Shown here: one piece after another, positions 17,930 to 25,357 of the stretch | Numbering within the stretch: the first letter of the stretch is position 1 | Layout: each line of letters starts with the position of its first letter | Position numbers and translations under genes: made by a program | Notes under the pieces: generated by a model | What the model was told of the DNA's origin: nothing | The model's database searches: none | What the model saw: the letters and a program-made list of their open reading frames with translations, nothing else | DNA from: Streptomyces alfalfae | Lineage (GTDB): Bacteria > Actinomycetota > Actinomycetes > Streptomycetales > Streptomycetaceae | NCBI RefSeq assembly: GCF_004127445.1 | Contig: NZ_QEXM01000023.1 | Coordinates: forward strand, 1-64,000 | DNA length: 64,000 nt | Reading direction: 5' to 3'

Positions 17930-18778
17930 TCAACCCAGAGATGCCACCGCGTCCGCGATGAGGGAGCGCGCTGCCGCGCCTCGCGCCGCCCCCTGCGAGA
18001 GACGTTCAAAGGCGCGGGTGTACAGCTCGACCTGACTGGGTTGTGTGAGAGTGGACGCAGCGTCCAACGTGTCTGCGTGCACCCGGCTGTCATCGAAGAT
18101 CGTGAAGGTGGGCATGGGCCACACGGCCCGTTGCTCCGAGAACGGGACGATGCCCACGGCGACGTTCTGAAGGTCCATGACCCCGAGCAGGTGGCCGAGC
18201 TGCGCCGCCATAGTTTCAGCTGTGCACAGTCGGTACCGCAGGACCGACTCCTCCAACACGAAGGAGAACCGGCGCCCGCCCATTTTCAGCACCTCGTTAC
18301 GCCGTATCCGAGCGGCCACAGCCTCGGTCACGTCGTCCGGTGTTCCTCGGAAGTCCGCGATGGAGGACAGCAAGGCGGAGGCGTACCCCGGCGTCTGAAG
18401 GAAGCCAGGAATCACGTCGGATACGTACACACGGAACGTCTTAGTGTGGAGGTATAGGTGACCGGTGCTCTCTTGGAGCCGCCGGAGGCCGGTCCGCTGG
18501 AGTCGCTTCCACTCCACATGCGCTTCGGCAGACTGCCGGTTGGCCGCGATCAGGTCCTGTACCTGGTCCCCGGCAGCACAGGCCCGGCACCACGCCCGGA
18601 TATCGGTATCGGACGGGGGCGTCTTGGCGTTCTCGATCCGGGACGACTTCGACTCGGACCAACCGCACCTGACGGCCAGCTCCCGCCCGCTGATCCCCGC
18701 GTCTTTCCGGATCTCGCGCAGTCGGCCGGCCAGGACTTCGCGGGCCTTCTGAACGCGTGAAGAGGGGTGCGGGGGCAT
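17930..18778 (-). CDS. XRE-family HTH regulator with DUF5753-like domain (282 aa)
   Basis: The N-terminal HTH (about residues 15-70) reads LAGRLREIRKDAGISGREL, then WSESKSSRIE. The remaining 200 residues are the DUF5753-type domain common in Streptomyces, with FRVYVSDVIPGFLQTPGYA and VLRYRLC. These proteins, often paired with a small partner gene, influence development and antibiotic production in streptomycetes; biochemical roles are mostly unknown. The ATG at 18778 starts 14 bp after the DUF6879 gene, so the three minus-strand genes 19534-17930 look like one operon. The gene ends 18 bp from the left att-like repeat. Confidence 0.85.
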   Translation of the reverse strand: MPPHPSSRVQKAREVLAGRLREIRKDAGISGRELAVRCGWSESKSSRIENAKTPPSDTDIRAWCRACAAGDQVQDLIAANRQSAEAHVEWKRLQRTGLRRLQESTGHLYLHTKTFRVYVSDVIPGFLQTPGYASALLSSIADFRGTPDDVTEAVAARIRRNEVLKMGGRRFSFVLEESVLRYRLCTAETMAAQLGHLLGVMDLQNVAVGIVPFSEQRAVWPMPTFTIFDDSRVHADTLDAASTLTQPSQVELYTRAFERLSQGAARGAAARSLIADAVASLG

Positions 18779-18792
18779 GGAGCTGGCTTTCG

Positions 18793-19311
18793 TCAGATCT
18801 TGTACTGGTGGTGCGGGATCGCTCGCTCCCAGACCGCTTCGAAGGCGGCGGAGCACAGCTTCACTGCTTCCGGATGGGCCGTGATCTCGTCTTCCACCAC
18901 CGCGCCGTCACCTGAGAAGTGGTGGACCCGGAGCAGCGCGTCATCGAACAACCAGAAGTCGTTGCCGGGCAGAGGGATGGTTGTGGCTTGTCGCCGGGGC
19001 AGCCAGCGGACTTGCTCCCCTGCCGAGACGTTGGCGTGGGTGACGTAGTGCTCCCAGCGGATGTACTCCGAAACCGGCTCGGAGACCACCCGCGCCCTTC
19101 GGATCACCACGCCCCTGTCTACGGTGTCAGCGATCAACTGGTCATAGGGATGCCACCAGGACTCGCGGTCCTCCCAGTCGATCCGCTCCCCGCGCTTCCA
19201 CGCCTCGAACCGGTCCGTGGCGGCGTATGAGTCGCGCATCTCCAGATGGACGGCGGATCGCTCGCACTGGCCAAGCAGCTCAGCGAAGCTGGGCACGCTC
19301 GACGGCATCAC
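18793..19311 (-). CDS. DUF6879-family protein (172 aa)
   Basis: This soluble protein matches the DUF6879 pattern seen beside XRE/DUF5753 regulators in actinomycetes. Recognisable parts are DSYAATDRFEAWKRGER, SEYIRWEHYVTHANVSAGEQ and the aromatic block FWLFDDALLRVHHFSGDG. No catalytic motif is evident. The start overlaps the upstream 84-aa gene by 32 nt, and the stop is 14 bp from the HTH gene, so translation is probably coupled. Function is unknown; position suggests it acts with the regulator, perhaps as antagonist or effector. Confidence 0.75.
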   Translation of the reverse strand: MMPSSVPSFAELLGQCERSAVHLEMRDSYAATDRFEAWKRGERIDWEDRESWWHPYDQLIADTVDRGVVIRRARVVSEPVSEYIRWEHYVTHANVSAGEQVRWLPRRQATTIPLPGNDFWLFDDALLRVHHFSGDGAVVEDEITAHPEAVKLCSAAFEAVWERAIPHHQYKI

Positions 19312-19534
19312 ATGCCTCCCTAATCATCGGGATCATCCGGGCCGGAATCCTGACGATGGCCTCGGTCTCGGGCACCGAACCGTTCGCGGGGCTGGTTCCC
19401 TCGCACTCCGCCTGAGTCTCGGGGGTCGGCTTCCACCCCTGCAACAAGATCTCCTGAGCGTCCGCGTCCGCCCACACGGTGGGGCAGTGGTCCCGGTCGG
19501 TGTTGGGGTCGATCCCAACGAACTCTACGGCCAT
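19280..19534 (-). CDS. Small acidic protein of the HTH/DUF6879 operon (84 aa)
   Basis: An acidic protein beginning MAVEFVGIDPNTDRDHCPTV, with no membrane or metal-binding motif. The ATG has GGGAG seven bases upstream. It is the first gene of the three-gene minus-strand operon and overlaps the DUF6879 gene. I do not recognise a function. Its frame is preferred over overlapping alternatives because of the ribosome-binding site and the stop/start overlap. Confidence 0.6.
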   Translation of the reverse strand: MAVEFVGIDPNTDRDHCPTVWADADAQEILLQGWKPTPETQAECEGTSPANGSVPETEAIVRIPARMIPMIREACDAVERAQLR

Positions 19535-19787
19535 GGCACGCTCCCTGGTCTAGGTACTTGCTCGGGCTTGCATCAGCATCTTTGAACTGGGAAGAGAGCG
19601 TCAACACCGCAACGGGCCAGGGAAATTGACGTGCAAGCTCATGCAAGTGTGTGGAGCCCGACCCTGCCCTCTTCCTACGGTCGCCACATCGACGCGGAAT
19701 CGATCGGGAGGCCAGCATGGCGAGCGGGATGAAAACGGCAGAAGGAGCTGAGGAGTTCGCGACGTGCACGCTCGAAGGGGTGTCGGC

Positions 19788-19982
19788 ATGAGTGAGCCGA
19801 GAACCTATCCGAACGGGCCGGTAGAGCTTCCGCTGACTGCGGACCTGGAGCCCACCCCCGTGCCGGGATGCGCTGGATGTGCAGAGCTGGCCAACGCGCG
19901 AGACCGCGCGAGGGTGGTGGGCGACATGACCACAGTGTCGGACTGCAACGTCTTCCTGCGGCGGCATCCGGAGGGCCACTGA
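19788..19982 (+). CDS. Small conserved Streptomyces-type protein (64 aa)
   Basis: The sequence begins MSEPRTYPNGPVELPLTADL and contains C-x-x-C (GCAGCAEL) followed by a C-terminal D-C-N-V-F-L-R-R-H stretch. Proteins of this look commonly stand opposite HTH/DUF397-type operons in Streptomyces, but their role is unknown to me. ATG 19788 is used; the in-frame start at 19764 lacks homology-like sequence. Its stop TGA overlaps an ATG (TGATG at 19980), pointing to a coupled downstream gene that now appears frameshifted. Confidence 0.65.
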   Translation: MSEPRTYPNGPVELPLTADLEPTPVPGCAGCAELANARDRARVVGDMTTVSDCNVFLRRHPEGH

Positions 19983-20211
19983 TGGTCACGGCCCGAGCAT
20001 CGGGGTCCTGGTGGTCACGGATGGGTTGGGCAGGGTCGGAACTCTGCATGACGTGATCACGGACTTCGAGGACCCCGTCCGACCTGCCGGAGGACCGCCG
20101 GAAGCGCCCGCAGCATTTCTGTGGCCGAAGTCCGGCGGCGTGGAGTGGCTGGTCTCTCCGGATTCCGTGCAACGGGTTGAGAAGGCTCCGCTGCGTCCGT
20201 TGTCCCCGTGA
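19982..20211 (+). pseudogene. Small protein gene with an apparent frameshift near its start
   Basis: The ATG at 19982, overlapping the upstream stop, reads MVTARASG and then leaves frame. The body continues in another frame as GVLVVTDGLGRVGTLHDVIT and ends PKSGGVEWLVSP to 20211. This matches the G-V-L-V-V-D-x-x-x-x-R-V-G start of a small protein family often found in this position. Removing two bases, or adding one, near 20000 would join the parts. Otherwise translation would have to begin at GTG 20011, which has no ribosome-binding site. It could be a true frameshift or a sequence error. Confidence 0.45.
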
Positions 20212-20304
20212 CGGACCACCGGGTCATCCCACCCCGGTAGCGGAAACCTTGGCTGGTCGAGCTACCGGGGTGGGCTGTGAATGCCATAACAGGGAGGAAC
20301 GCAC

Positions 20305-20793
20305 ATGCACGATGTACGCGCATTACTCACCCCTGCCGCGTTCGGGGGTGTCGTCGCAACCGTCATCGACAACAACCCCGGCATGGAGCAGGTTACGGCC
20401 GAGCGGATCGTGGTGGAAGCGCTCAAGTTCATGGATGCCGCAGCGCAGTTCCCCACCGTCAAGATCACGCCCTCGAACGTGGTGGACGAGGGATGGCACG
20501 CACTGATCCTGCATACGAACCTGTACGAGAAGCTGTGCAGGCGTTTGGGACGGTTCGTGCATCACTGGCCCGAGCGCCCCGACGCCGAGCGGCACGACGA
20601 GCACGCGCTCACACGTACGGTGGCCATCATCGAGCAGGCCGGGCACACCGTGGACAACGAACTGTGGACGGGCCCGACCATAGCCCTGGTGGCGGTGGCG
20701 GCGAACTGCTCCCACACACCCAAGCCCGGCGGTTGCGGCCCGATCAATCCGGGCAAGTGCGCTTCGCACTGCTCGGGCGGTAGCGGTAGCTAG
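20305..20793 (+). CDS. Glycine-rich-domain-like protein with a cysteine-rich tail (162 aa)
   Basis: The first 120 residues are helical and contain VVDEGWHALILHTNLYEKLC, which resembles the D-E-x-W-H-x-x-I-L-H-T motif of glycine-rich-domain-containing proteins (PF07173-like). The last 30 residues change character: after ALVAVAANC the tail has four cysteines in C-x8-C-x7-C-x3-C spacing and ends GGSGS. There is no signal peptide. The ATG follows a strong GGGAGG. The 80-aa gene starting 30 bp downstream is probably in the same operon. The tail could bind zinc or be a modification substrate; nothing in the sequence decides. Confidence 0.65.
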   Translation: MHDVRALLTPAAFGGVVATVIDNNPGMEQVTAERIVVEALKFMDAAAQFPTVKITPSNVVDEGWHALILHTNLYEKLCRRLGRFVHHWPERPDAERHDEHALTRTVAIIEQAGHTVDNELWTGPTIALVAVAANCSHTPKPGGCGPINPGKCASHCSGGSGS

Positions 20794-20823
20794 GCTGGCC
20801 GCGAGCAGAGGGAAGGCGGAAGC

Positions 20824-21066
20824 GTGGACGCTGAGCAAGCCCGGCAAGTTGAAACAGTGCTGGGGCGGTTGGACATCCCCGGTGTGGTCGCACCGGAGGA
20901 TGCGGAGAACCCGGCGGGGCCCTGGCGCGTGTACGACACGGCCGACCCTGCCACGCGCCGGGACGTGACCGCTGATGTGCTCGCAACTGTGGCCGCCAGG
21001 TTTCCGGAGGAGGAACCGGGTTCAGGACCGATGCGAGGATTCGTCATTCCGCCCAAGGACGACTGA
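20824..21066 (+). CDS. Small acidic protein downstream of the Cys-tail protein (80 aa)
   Basis: GTG start preceded by AGGCGGAAG. The protein is acidic and soluble, with QARQVETVLGRLDIPGVV at the N-terminus and RGFVIPPKDD at the C-terminus. No domain is recognised. It directly follows the cysteine-tail gene and ends 25 bp before a strong terminator, so the two form a short transcription unit. Confidence 0.6.
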   Translation: MDAEQARQVETVLGRLDIPGVVAPEDAENPAGPWRVYDTADPATRRDVTADVLATVAARFPEEEPGSGPMRGFVIPPKDD

Positions 21067-21091
21067 GCCTCTGCGACGTTGACCAACAAAC

Positions 21092-21123
21092 GAACGCCCC
21101 TGCCGCGAAGGGCAGGGGCGTTC
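21092..21123 (+). terminator. Strong terminator of the two-gene cargo unit
   Basis: A perfect 13-bp stem (21092-21104 with 21111-21123, 6-nt loop) is followed by TTTGGTTTG. AACAAAC just before it can pair with the distal GTTTGTT. Confidence 0.85.
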
Positions 21124-21474
21124 TTTGGTTTGTTCGAGCGGTTCAGAGCAGCGCGCGGAACGGGTTGGTGGCGAGCCGGTCGCTTCGGTTCGGGGGCGGG
21201 CGCAGAAGCCTGCGCGGGTGCCGGGCGGTAGGCGTCCATCTGTACGACCACGGCACGGTTCACGTGACGCTCCGCCGCAGCCGGCATCGGCTCCGTGACA
21301 GTTTCCCTCGGCTGTGCGTTTCCGGAATCGTCACCGCGGAGTGCGAAAACGGTGGCCGGACGGCCGGTCTTCCCCGACCGTTCGACGGGACCGTGATTTC
21401 CGGAAGTTCCCTGACCTCAGCGGCCGTCGCTCCGACGTACGGAAGCACCGGGGAGGACGTGGCCCGTCCTCCGT

Positions 21475-21650
21475 GCAGGTCGATCCGGGCCCGGACCTTG
21501 CCCGCGAGGCTGAGCGGCGAACCAGCGTGAAGGCGGCCGACAGGGCCTCTTCCGTGATCGTCTCGGAGCGCTCGGAAGCTGCCAGGCAGGCCGCTACGCG
21601 GATGGTCTGTTCCGCCGTTCGTTCGATGAACACCGCCTGTCCCTCGGGCA
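21475..21650 (-). pseudogene. Fragment resembling a phage/plasmid primase C-terminal region (DUF3987-like)
   Basis: On the minus strand, IRVAACLAASERSETITEEA followed by SAAFTLVRRSASRA resembles the helical segment R-I-A-x-L-L-A-x-A-x-G-R-x-x-I-x-x-E-x-L-x-x-A-x-x-L-V-R-Y-S seen in DUF3987-type primase/helicase proteins. Sequence on both sides is not coding-like. The assignment is tentative. Confidence 0.35.
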
Positions 21651-21759
21651 GGGTCTCACCCAGGATGCGGCGTATCGGCGCACGATCCGCCACAGCGGCC
21701 GAGCGTCCTCGGAGAGGGGGATCACGCGGGAACAGGCGGTGGCCCACCCGTAGGCTTCG

Positions 21760-22525
21760 GTTCCTCCGACATGTCCCGGTGGTCCCAGGCATGGCGCACG
21801 TGCATCGGGATTCGGCCCTTCTCCGAAATGATGGACTGGGCCGTCGTCAACGACATCATCGGGCGCAGCCCGTGCAAGAAGATCAAGCACGCCGGGAGCC
21901 GTGCCAAGGAAATGCGGGAGCTTCCAGATCGCGGAGGACGGCGCAACGGAATCCGGCAAGGACAGCGCGCTGCAGCGTCGGCACATCAAGGCCCGTGACG
22001 AGGAGGCGCCGGGGCGGGCCGTGCCCTGCCTCCCGATGTCGCGTGCGAGCTGCGGCGGCACGTCAAGAACCACGGTGTGTGGGGCCTGAGCGCCTGCTTG
22101 CTGTTCCCCGACGTGTGGCGCACGGGTACCTGTACGCCTCGTACTTATACCGGCAAATCTGGCTCGTGGCGCTGTCCAAGGAGGAGGTGGCGTACTGCAA
22201 GCCCCACTCCATGCGGCACTACTACGGATCGCGGCTCCTGTACGCAGGCGTTTCCGAGAACGACGTGGCCGACTGGATGGGCCACAGCAGTACGGACGTG
22301 CTGCGCGAGCACTACCACCACATCTTCGAGGGAGCCGAACAGCGGGGGCGGGCAGCCATCGCATCGATGGTGACGCCCGGCGCGGACGCCCCACCGAAGG
22401 GCAGACAGAAGCCACCTGACAGAGCCCATGCGAACGGCCCCCGGCAGAGTGCTGGGGGCCGTTGTGTTTGTGCAGGTGAGAGGCAGTTTCCCGCCCAGTG
22501 TCAGTCCAGGATTCCCCCAGCATGA
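21760..22525 (+). pseudogene. Tyrosine integrase, frameshifted relic
   Basis: The C-terminal catalytic part is clear in one frame (about 22150-22380): KPHSMRHYYGSRLLYAGVS, then VADWMGHSSTDVLREHYHHI. It supplies H-x-x-R, G-H and the nucleophilic Tyr of a tyrosine recombinase. Upstream pieces lie in other frames: WAVVNDIIGRSPCKKIK near 21838-21890, IAEDGATESGK near 21925, and LPPDVACELRRHVKNHGVWG near 22030-22085. At least three frameshifts are therefore needed to join them, and the first catalytic Arg region is not convincing. It lies next to the right att-like repeat, as expected for an integrase. The protein should be inactive. Confidence 0.75.
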
Positions 22526-22618
22526 CGCCCATGGTCGACCCGAAACGGATCCGAACGGACCGGAAGCCGATCACAGCCCACGAGCCATCAGGCATGGCCG
22601 CTGAACTGCTAGAACCCG

Positions 22619-23776
22619 CTACGGCAGGTTCCGCGCCATGACGATGCGCTGGACCTGGTTCGTGCCCTCGTAGATCTGCGTGATCTTCGCGTCGCGCATC
22701 ATCCGCTCGACGGGGTAGTCACGGGTGTAGCCGTAGCCGCCGAGGAGCTGGACGGCGTCCGTCGTGACCTCCATGGCGACGTCCGAGGCGAAGCACTTGG
22801 CGGCGGCGCCCTGGAAGGTGAGGTCCTTGTCGCCGCGCTCGGACTTGGCCGCGGCGGCGTACGTGAGCTGGCGCGCGGCCTCGATCTTCATCGCCATGTC
22901 GGCCAGCATGAACTGGATGCCCTGGAAGTCCGCGATCGGCTTCCCGAACTGCTTGCGCTCCTGGACGTACCCCTTGGCGTAGTCGAGCGCGCCCTGCGCG
23001 ATGCCGAGGGCCTGCGCCGCGATGGTGATGCGGGTGTGGTCGAGCGTCTTCATGGCGGTCGCGAAGCCCGTGCCCTCCTCACCGATCATGCGGTCGGCGG
23101 GGATGCGGACGTTGTCGAGGTAGACCTCGCGCGTGGGGGAGCCCTTGATGCCGAGCTTCTTCTCCGGCGCGCCGAAGGAGACGCCCTCGTCGCCCTTCTC
23201 CACGACGAAGGCGGAGATGCCCTTCGAGCGCTTGGCCGGGTCGGTGACGGCCATGACCGTGTAGTACTCGGAGACGCCGGCGTTGGTGATCCAGCGCTTC
23301 ACGCCGTTCAGGACGTAGCTGTCGCCGTCGCGGACCGCCTTGGTCTTCATGCCCGCGGCGTCCGAACCGGCGTCGGGCTCGGAGAGGCAGTACGAGAACA
23401 TGCCCTCGCCCTTGGCGAGCGGCGTCATGTACTTCTTCTTCAGCTCCTCGGAGCCGGAGAGGATGACCGGCAGCGAGCCGAGCTTGTTCACGGCCGGGAT
23501 GAGCGAGGAGCTGGCGCAGGCGCGCGCGACCTCCTCGATCACGATGACGGTGGCCAGCGCGTCGGCGCCCGCGCCGCCGTAGCTCTCCGGCACGTGCACC
23601 GCGTGGAGGTCGTTGGCGACCAGCGCGTCGAGGGCCTCCTGCGGGAAGCGGGCCTCCTCGTCCACGGCGGCGGCGAACGGCGCGATCTTCGCGTCGGCCA
23701 GCGAGCGGATCGCGTCGCGGAGCATGTCGTGCTCCTCGGACGGGCGGTACAGGTCGAAATCAGCCGATCCGGCCAA
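22619..23776 (-). CDS. Acyl-CoA dehydrogenase (385 aa)
   Basis: This FAD enzyme oxidises acyl-CoA to 2-enoyl-CoA. Family motifs are SYCLSEPDAGSDAAGM, KRWITNAGVSEYYTVMAVT, the DHTRITIAAQALGIAQGALD helix, QLLGGYGYTRDYPVERMMRD and the C-terminal ITQIYEGTNQVQRIVMARNL with the catalytic Glu in YEGTNQ. The start is TTG 23776 with GGAG about 11 bases upstream; no ATG or GTG fits the conserved N-terminus. The 3' end is the insertion target of the neighbouring element, and the coding sequence there is intact. A TTAC/GTAA inverted repeat lies upstream. Confidence 0.93.
   Translation of the reverse strand: MAGSADFDLYRPSEEHDMLRDAIRSLADAKIAPFAAAVDEEARFPQEALDALVANDLHAVHVPESYGGAGADALATVIVIEEVARACASSSLIPAVNKLGSLPVILSGSEELKKKYMTPLAKGEGMFSYCLSEPDAGSDAAGMKTKAVRDGDSYVLNGVKRWITNAGVSEYYTVMAVTDPAKRSKGISAFVVEKGDEGVSFGAPEKKLGIKGSPTREVYLDNVRIPADRMIGEEGTGFATAMKTLDHTRITIAAQALGIAQGALDYAKGYVQERKQFGKPIADFQGIQFMLADMAMKIEAARQLTYAAAAKSERGDKDLTFQGAAAKCFASDVAMEVTTDAVQLLGGYGYTRDYPVERMMRDAKITQIYEGTNQVQRIVMARNLP
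22622..22679. repeat. Right direct repeat (attR-like) inside the acyl-CoA dehydrogenase 3' end
   Basis: Partner of 17855-17911. It encodes the last 19 residues of the acyl-CoA dehydrogenase, so integration left the gene functional. Confidence 0.8.
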
Positions 23777-23802
23777 GGTCTCTCACGCTCCAAGGATGCT
23801 AA

Positions 23803-23817
23803 TTACCGTTAAGTAAC
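23803..23817. promoter_or_regulatory. Operator-like inverted repeat upstream of acyl-CoA dehydrogenase
   Basis: TTACCGTTAAGTAAC has TTAC/GTAA arms and an A/T-rich core, unusual in this GC-rich context. It is 27 bp upstream of the TTG start. TetR-type fatty-acid regulators use sites of this size; the regulator is unknown. Confidence 0.35.
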
Positions 23818-23975
23818 CCGAATTTTAGTGGCGAGCCCGCGCAACGGATACGTGAGCTTGGTGACAGCCGGAGACCCGCCTGGTGAAGCACCGGGAAACA
23901 TGCCCCGTGAGGCGCCGGACCACGCGCGGATATGCTCGGTCGCGCACCGCAGCCCGCAGACCTCTGGAGCACCGC

Positions 23976-25319
23976 ATGGCCCTCAAGATCACCGTGATCG
24001 GCACCGGCTATCTCGGCGCCACGCACGCCGCGGCCATGGCCGAACTGGGCTTCGAGGTGCTCGGTCTTGACGTCGTCCCCGACAAGATCGAGATGCTCCA
24101 GCGGGGCGAGGTCCCGATGTACGAGCCCGGCCTCGAGGAGCTGCTGCGCAAGCACGTCGCCGGGATCGAGGGCGCCAGCGGACGGCTGCGCTTCACGATG
24201 GACCCCGCGGAGGCCGCGGACTTCGGCGACGTCCACTTCATCTGCGTGAACACCCCGCAGAAGCACGGCGAGTACGCCTGCGACATGTCGTACGTGGACA
24301 GCGCCCTGGAGTCCCTCGCCAAGCACCTCACCCGGCCCGCGCTCGTCGTCGGCAAGTCCACCGTGCCGGTGGGCAGCGCCGACCGGCTCGCGGCGCGCCT
24401 GACGGAGCTGGCCCCGGCAGGCGACCAGGTCGAGCTGGCCTGGAACCCGGAGTTCCTGCGGGAGGGCTTCGCCGTCAAGGACACGCTGCACCCCGACCGC
24501 ATCGTCGTCGGCGTGCGCAGCGAGCACGCCGAACGGGTCCTCCGCGAGGTGTACGCCACGCCGATCGCGGAGGGCTCGCCCTTCGTCGTCACGGACTTCC
24601 CGACCTCGGAGCTGGTGAAGACCTCGGCGAACTCCTTCCTCGCCACCAAGATCTCCTTCATCAACGCCATGGCCGAGGTCTGCGAGGCCGCGGGCGGCGA
24701 CGTCGTGAAGCTGGCCGAGGCGCTCGGGCACGACGACCGGATCGGCAAGAAGTTCCTGCGGGCCGGCATCGGCTTCGGCGGCGGCTGTCTGCCCAAGGAC
24801 ATCCGGGCGTTCATGGCGCGCGCCGGTGAGCTGGGCGCCGACCAGGCGCTGACCTTCCTCCGCGAGATCGACTCCATCAACATGCGGCGGCGCGGCCAGA
24901 TGGTCGAGATGGCGCGCGAGGCGCTCGGCGGCGGTCCGTTCCTCGGCAAGCGGGTCGCGGTGCTCGGCGCCACGTTCAAGCCCGACTCCGACGACGTCCG
25001 CGACTCCCCGGCGCTGAACGTCGCCGGGCAGATCCACCTCCAGGGCGGCCAGGTCACGGTCTACGACCCCAAGGGCATGGCCAACGCCCGCCGCATCTTC
25101 CCCACCCTGGGCTACGCGGACACGGCGATGGAGGCGGTACGCGGCGCCGACGTCGTCCTGCACCTCACGGAGTGGCGCGAGTTCCGCGAGCTCGACCCGG
25201 CGGAGCTCGCCTCGGTGGCGACGACGCCGCTCATCCTGGACGGCCGCAACGCCCTGGACCCCGAGGCCTGGCGCGCCGCGGGCTGGACCTACCGGGCGAT
25301 GGGCAGGCCGACGGCCTGA
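23976..25319 (+). CDS. UDP-glucose 6-dehydrogenase (447 aa)
   Basis: This NAD enzyme makes UDP-glucuronate from UDP-glucose. The Rossmann motif GTGYLG is at the N-terminus (VIGTGYLGATHAAAMAELGF). The central dimerisation helix contains ELVKTSANSFLATKISFINA, and GFGGGCLPKD carries the catalytic Cys271. VAVLGATFKPDSDDVRDSPA marks the UDP-binding domain. ATG 23976 has GGAG nearby; the longer frame to 23883 is basic and unrelated. The product could feed exopolysaccharide or glycoside synthesis. The last codons lie in a 23-bp tandem duplication. Confidence 0.93.
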   Translation: MALKITVIGTGYLGATHAAAMAELGFEVLGLDVVPDKIEMLQRGEVPMYEPGLEELLRKHVAGIEGASGRLRFTMDPAEAADFGDVHFICVNTPQKHGEYACDMSYVDSALESLAKHLTRPALVVGKSTVPVGSADRLAARLTELAPAGDQVELAWNPEFLREGFAVKDTLHPDRIVVGVRSEHAERVLREVYATPIAEGSPFVVTDFPTSELVKTSANSFLATKISFINAMAEVCEAAGGDVVKLAEALGHDDRIGKKFLRAGIGFGGGCLPKDIRAFMARAGELGADQALTFLREIDSINMRRRGQMVEMAREALGGGPFLGKRVAVLGATFKPDSDDVRDSPALNVAGQIHLQGGQVTVYDPKGMANARRIFPTLGYADTAMEAVRGADVVLHLTEWREFRELDPAELASVATTPLILDGRNALDPEAWRAAGWTYRAMGRPTA

Positions 25320-25351
25320 CGCGGCCGACGCCGACGGCCTGACGCGGCCGA
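25308..25351 (+). repeat. 23-bp-period tandem duplication across the dehydrogenase stop codon
   Basis: The 21-nt segment 25308-25328 is repeated exactly at 25331-25351. The first copy contains the stop codon of the UDP-glucose dehydrogenase gene. Confidence 0.8.
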
Positions 25352-25357
25352 AGGCGG

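Larger units (their letters stand above)
17855..22679. mobile_element. Decayed integrated element in the 3' end of an acyl-CoA dehydrogenase gene
   Basis: About 4.8 kb lies between direct repeats of the acyl-CoA dehydrogenase 3' end. A tyrosine-integrase relic abuts the right repeat, the usual place for an integrase gene. The cargo is an HTH/DUF6879 operon, several small proteins and a probable primase fragment. The two flanking genes (dipeptidase and acyl-CoA dehydrogenase) belong to the conserved core. The integrase is broken and the left repeat mutated, so the element should be immobile. From 21124 to about 21474 I see no gene. It could be the remnant of a small integrative plasmid or prophage. 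Confidence 0.7.

Noticed and set aside
20305..20793. Lanthipeptide or other RiPP precursor
   Set aside because: Cys-rich tail noted, but there is no modification enzyme, protease or transporter nearby and the leader would be an unusually long folded domain.
21331..21792. Intact minus-strand gene of 153 codons
   Set aside because: Only the central 50 residues look protein-like; the ends are compositionally random, so it is listed as a fragment.
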